From: Chloroflexota bacterium
GTDB taxonomy: Bacteria; Chloroflexota; FW602-bin22; JAMCYS01
Length of the DNA: 7,781 bases
Reading direction: 5' to 3'
Assembly: GCA_021847625.1 (NCBI GenBank)
Contig: JAJZQK010000130.1
Span: forward strand, 1-7,781
Position numbers and translations under genes: made by a program. Numbering within the stretch: position 1 is the stretch's first letter; each line of letters opens with the position of its first letter. Positions 6,118 to 7,781 of this stretch are shown here, in pieces. The notes beneath the pieces were generated by a model. The model made no database searches. It was not told where the DNA came from and saw only the letters and a list, made by a program, of their open reading frames with translations.

Positions 6118-6903
6118 TTGGATTCGAGCAGAAGAGTAATGAAGCAGTTCGAAGGGCTGGCGAACTTCAGAGACATCGGCGGTCTTGCCACCGCGGACGG
6201 TCGGCACATGAAGGCTAATGTGCTCTTCCGCTCGGATGACCTCTCTCAGCTCTCGCGCCCGGACCTGCGGAAGATGGAGCAGCTGAACCTGCGTCTGATC
6301 TGCGACCTGCGCACGCCGACCGAACGCCGGGCCCGGCCCGACCGCATCCCGGCCGGCAACGTCCGGGTCGTCAACGTCCCCATCTACCAAAGCGAGGTAG
6401 GATTCCTCCGTCCGCGCATCCTTGGCTTTCTGCTGCGCCGGTCGTCGGAATCGGACTTCGAGGAGTTCGTCCGTGACTACTATCAGACCATCGCCTTTCA
6501 ACAGACGGCCCAGATCCGCGAAGTAATAACCCTTATCTCCGAGGAGACGAACCTACCGGCGCTCATCCACTGCACCATCGGCCGGGACCGCACGGGGCTC
6601 ATCGCCGCCCTGGTCCAGCTACTCGTCGGCGTACCCCGCTCGGTAGTTATAGACGACTATCTGATCAGCAACAACTATTACGAGGCGCGCATCGCCGCCC
6701 TCGCGAACCGAGCTAGGTGGCTGCGGCTGTTGGGTGTGACGCCCGAGCGCGTGAGGGAGATGTTGGAGGCTCGCGCCGAGTACCTCGCCGAGACCCTCGA
6801 CCACATCATAGCGCTGTACGACTCGGTCGAGGAATACCTCAACAAAGCCTGCAGCATCAATCGCAGGCGCCTGCGCAACCTTCGCCAACTGCTGGTAGAG
6901 TAA
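6118..6903 (+). CDS. Tyrosine-protein phosphatase (Y_phosphatase3 / MptpB-like)
   Basis: The protein (261 residues from this start) belongs to the bacterial dual-specificity/tyrosine phosphatase family related to mycobacterial PtpB. It opens with the family signature GLANFRDIGGL (13-23) and then VLFRSDDLSQLS and ICDLRTPTER (61-70). The catalytic P-loop HCTIGRDRTG (151-160) has nucleophile Cys152 and phosphate-binding Arg158, so the CX5R motif is intact. The C-terminal 100 residues are helical and Arg-rich. Members dephosphorylate phosphotyrosine proteins, or phosphoinositides in some pathogens; the substrate here is unknown. No signal peptide is seen. The TTG at 6118 is chosen because AAGGAAGGG lies just upstream at good spacing; the ATG at 6139 and the GTG at 6085 are in-frame alternatives. 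It appears to be a single-gene unit. Confidence 0.88.
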   Translation: MDSSRRVMKQFEGLANFRDIGGLATADGRHMKANVLFRSDDLSQLSRPDLRKMEQLNLRLICDLRTPTERRARPDRIPAGNVRVVNVPIYQSEVGFLRPRILGFLLRRSSESDFEEFVRDYYQTIAFQQTAQIREVITLISEETNLPALIHCTIGRDRTGLIAALVQLLVGVPRSVVIDDYLISNNYYEARIAALANRARWLRLLGVTPERVREMLEARAEYLAETLDHIIALYDSVEEYLNKACSINRRRLRNLRQLLVE

Positions 6904-6993
6904 GTAGGCGCGAACTCTGCTGTGTCGGCCCAATTAGACGTCCTATTCTCGGTGCTTAGGCAACCTGGCAGGCGCTTGGCCGTACGGGCCACC

Positions 6994-7031
6994 GGCGACC
7001 GGAGGGAGTCCCGCAACGCGGGGCGGTCGCC
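6994..7031 (+). terminator. Two-tier stem-loop downstream of the phosphatase gene
   Basis: GGCGACCG (6994-7001) pairs with CGGTCGCC (7024-7031). Inside it CCCGC (7010-7014) pairs with GCGGG (7018-7022) around an AAC loop. It lies about 90 nt after the phosphatase stop and is followed by a pyrimidine-rich stretch with only scattered T. It may stop or trim the phosphatase transcript, but it lacks the T-run of a standard terminator. Confidence 0.3.
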
Positions 7032-7086
7032 CTCTCGTTCCTTGCCGTCTCTCGCCCCCATCGGGGCCGCCATCCCGGACCTCCCC

Positions 7087-7166
7087 CTGTCATCCCCGCG
7101 GAAGCGGGGATCCAGTTCCCAGTAGGCAAGGCACCGGATGGATTCCCGCCTGCGCGGGAATGACGG
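7087..7166. repeat. Paired-hairpin MITE/REP-like element (GTCATTCCCGC type)
   Basis: Two hairpins face each other: ATCCCCGC-GGAA-GCGGGGAT (7092-7111) and ATTCCCGC-CTGC-GCGGGAAT (7142-7161). The whole left unit, GTCAT...ATCCA (7089-7114), is an inverted copy of the right unit, TGGAT...ATGAC (7139-7164), matching at 22 of 26 positions with a 24-nt spacer. The right hairpin fits the ATTCCC-N8-GGGAAT pattern of the neisserial dRS3 repeat. Similar palindromes are scattered through many unrelated bacterial genomes as non-autonomous repeats. It carries no gene. Its place between two convergent genes is typical for such elements. Confidence 0.75.
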
Positions 7167-7319
7167 AACCCCACCGCATAACCCATCTAACCCATCGGCC
7201 CACGTCGAGCGTGTGGCTAAGGGACGCCGCGTGGGGCAAGCCACCGCGCTACAGCCTGCTTGGCGCCCGTGGATGAACCTACCGGCGGACCGCCCTGCGT
7301 CGGATAGGCGGCATTCTCA

Positions 7320-7373
7320 GCGGCAGGGCAGAACCGACTCATCACTCATTACTCGTCGCTCTTGCCCTGCCGC
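7320..7373. repeat. 11-bp inverted repeat with heptamer repeats in the loop, downstream of glyA
   Basis: GCGGCAGGGCA (7320-7330) and TGCCCTGCCGC (7363-7373) are exact inverse copies enclosing 32 nt. The loop holds three head-to-tail heptamers, ACTCATC, ACTCATT and ACTCGTC (7337-7357). It starts 27 nt beyond the glyA stop in the leftward direction, so it could form the 3' end structure of the glyA transcript, although no T-run follows. Confidence 0.5.
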
Positions 7374-7400
7374 CGGGTACCTACCGATACCAACCATCCT

Positions 7401-7781
7401 CTAACTGGACGGCTGGCACTCCCGGCGGAGTGAGTCGTCCGCGTCGGCGCTGAGCCAGGAACGCTCGGCGACCACGTTGACCAGGCGGCGCACTTCCGTG
7501 TGCACCCCGTCGATGACCCTCTCGTCGTCGTGGCCGCGCACGATGCGGGCGATCAGCCGCCCTACCTGGGCCACCTCCCGCGGACCGTAGCCGAGCGTCG
7601 TCACGGCCGGCGTGCCCACGCGGATGCCGCTTGTCTGGCTCGGCGGACGCTTCTCGCCCGGCACCGCGTTCTTGTTGCACACGATGCCCGCCCTGTCGAG
7701 CGCCGTGGCCACCTGCGCCCCCGAGGGGCCGTCGGCGCCGAGGTCAACCAGAATAAGATGATTGTCGGTCCCTCCCGAGAC
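7401..7781 (-). CDS. glyA: Serine hydroxymethyltransferase, C-terminal part (5' end beyond window)
   Basis: GlyA is the cytoplasmic PLP enzyme that interconverts serine and glycine, with tetrahydrofolate carrying the one-carbon unit. The 126 residues present are the C-terminal small domain. They include SGGTDNHLILVDL at the window edge, the helix ALDRAGIVCNKNAVPGE, and SGIRVGTPAVTT, whose Arg is the expected substrate-carboxylate ligand. TTLGYG replaces the more usual TTRG, a mild change outside the catalytic residues. A tail of about 20 residues after the last family helix (from NVVAERSWL onward, ending at the TAG at 7401-7403) is polar and looks lineage-specific. The PLP lysine and the N-terminal two thirds lie outside the window. 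The gene is convergent with the phosphatase and is separated from it by a repeat-rich gap. Confidence 0.93.
   Translation of the reverse strand, partial: VSGGTDNHLILVDLGADGPSGAQVATALDRAGIVCNKNAVPGEKRPPSQTSGIRVGTPAVTTLGYGPREVAQVGRLIARIVRGHDDERVIDGVHTEVRRLVNVVAERSWLSADADDSLRRECQPSS

Noticed and set aside
6678..7244. Leftward frames reading FPRRRESI and DPRFRGDD peptides
   Set aside because: These peptides are the usual false translation of the GTCATTCCCGC-type hairpin repeat.
7320..7373. CRISPR-like array
   Set aside because: The heptamers are contiguous and far too short, with no spacers.

Overview
The window is GC-rich bacterial chromosomal DNA with clear Shine-Dalgarno sites and recognisable sigma70-type promoters. 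No RNA gene, CRISPR array, transposase or phage gene is visible. The gene mix is a PocR-type regulator, DsrE/TusA sulfur carriers, a UPF0158 protein, a CsaB-like pyruvyl transferase and a Y_phosphatase3-type phosphatase. This would suit a GC-rich environmental lineage such as Chloroflexota or a GC-rich Firmicute relative. That placement is inference from gene content only.

Left part (1-1830): a small sulfur-trafficking operon runs leftward. It is dsrE-like, then tusA-like, and is cut by the left edge. Facing away from it is a gene for a one-component regulator with an excisionase/MerR-like helix-turn-helix and a PocR sensory domain carrying four conserved-looking cysteines. The shared upstream region holds two opposed promoter candidates. 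Between them lies an 11-bp inverted repeat that would suit an operator, so the regulator probably controls the sulfur-carrier genes, itself, or both. The dsrE transcript would have a GC-rich leader of about 190 nt with alternative hairpins.

Middle (1846-2930): a leftward UPF0158-family gene is split into two frames, apparently by one missing base in a short C run. Next comes the C-terminal stub of a DHA2/EmrB-type MFS transporter. Its 5' part is missing, and its broken edge carries a perfect 13-bp inverted repeat right beside the stop codon of the neighbouring gene. This stretch looks like a site of gene decay and rearrangement.

Centre-right (2933-5740): a two-gene leftward operon encodes a polysaccharide pyruvyl transferase (CsaB-like) followed by a FAD-dependent oxidoreductase. 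It is driven by a very good sigma70-like promoter with a 14-bp palindrome upstream.

Right part (5740-7781): a roughly 400-base stretch without a convincing gene leads into a rightward tyrosine phosphatase with an intact CX5R active site. Then a gene-free interval of about 500 bases holds a two-tier stem-loop, a paired hairpin repeat of the widespread GTCATTCCCGC...GCGGGAAT type (MITE/REP-like), and a further 11-bp inverted repeat with heptamer repeats in its loop. The window ends inside glyA (serine hydroxymethyltransferase), of which only the C-terminal third is present.

I see no clearly new multi-gene system. The best candidates for something undescribed are the PocR-regulator/DsrE-TusA divergon and the pyruvyl transferase-flavoprotein pair.
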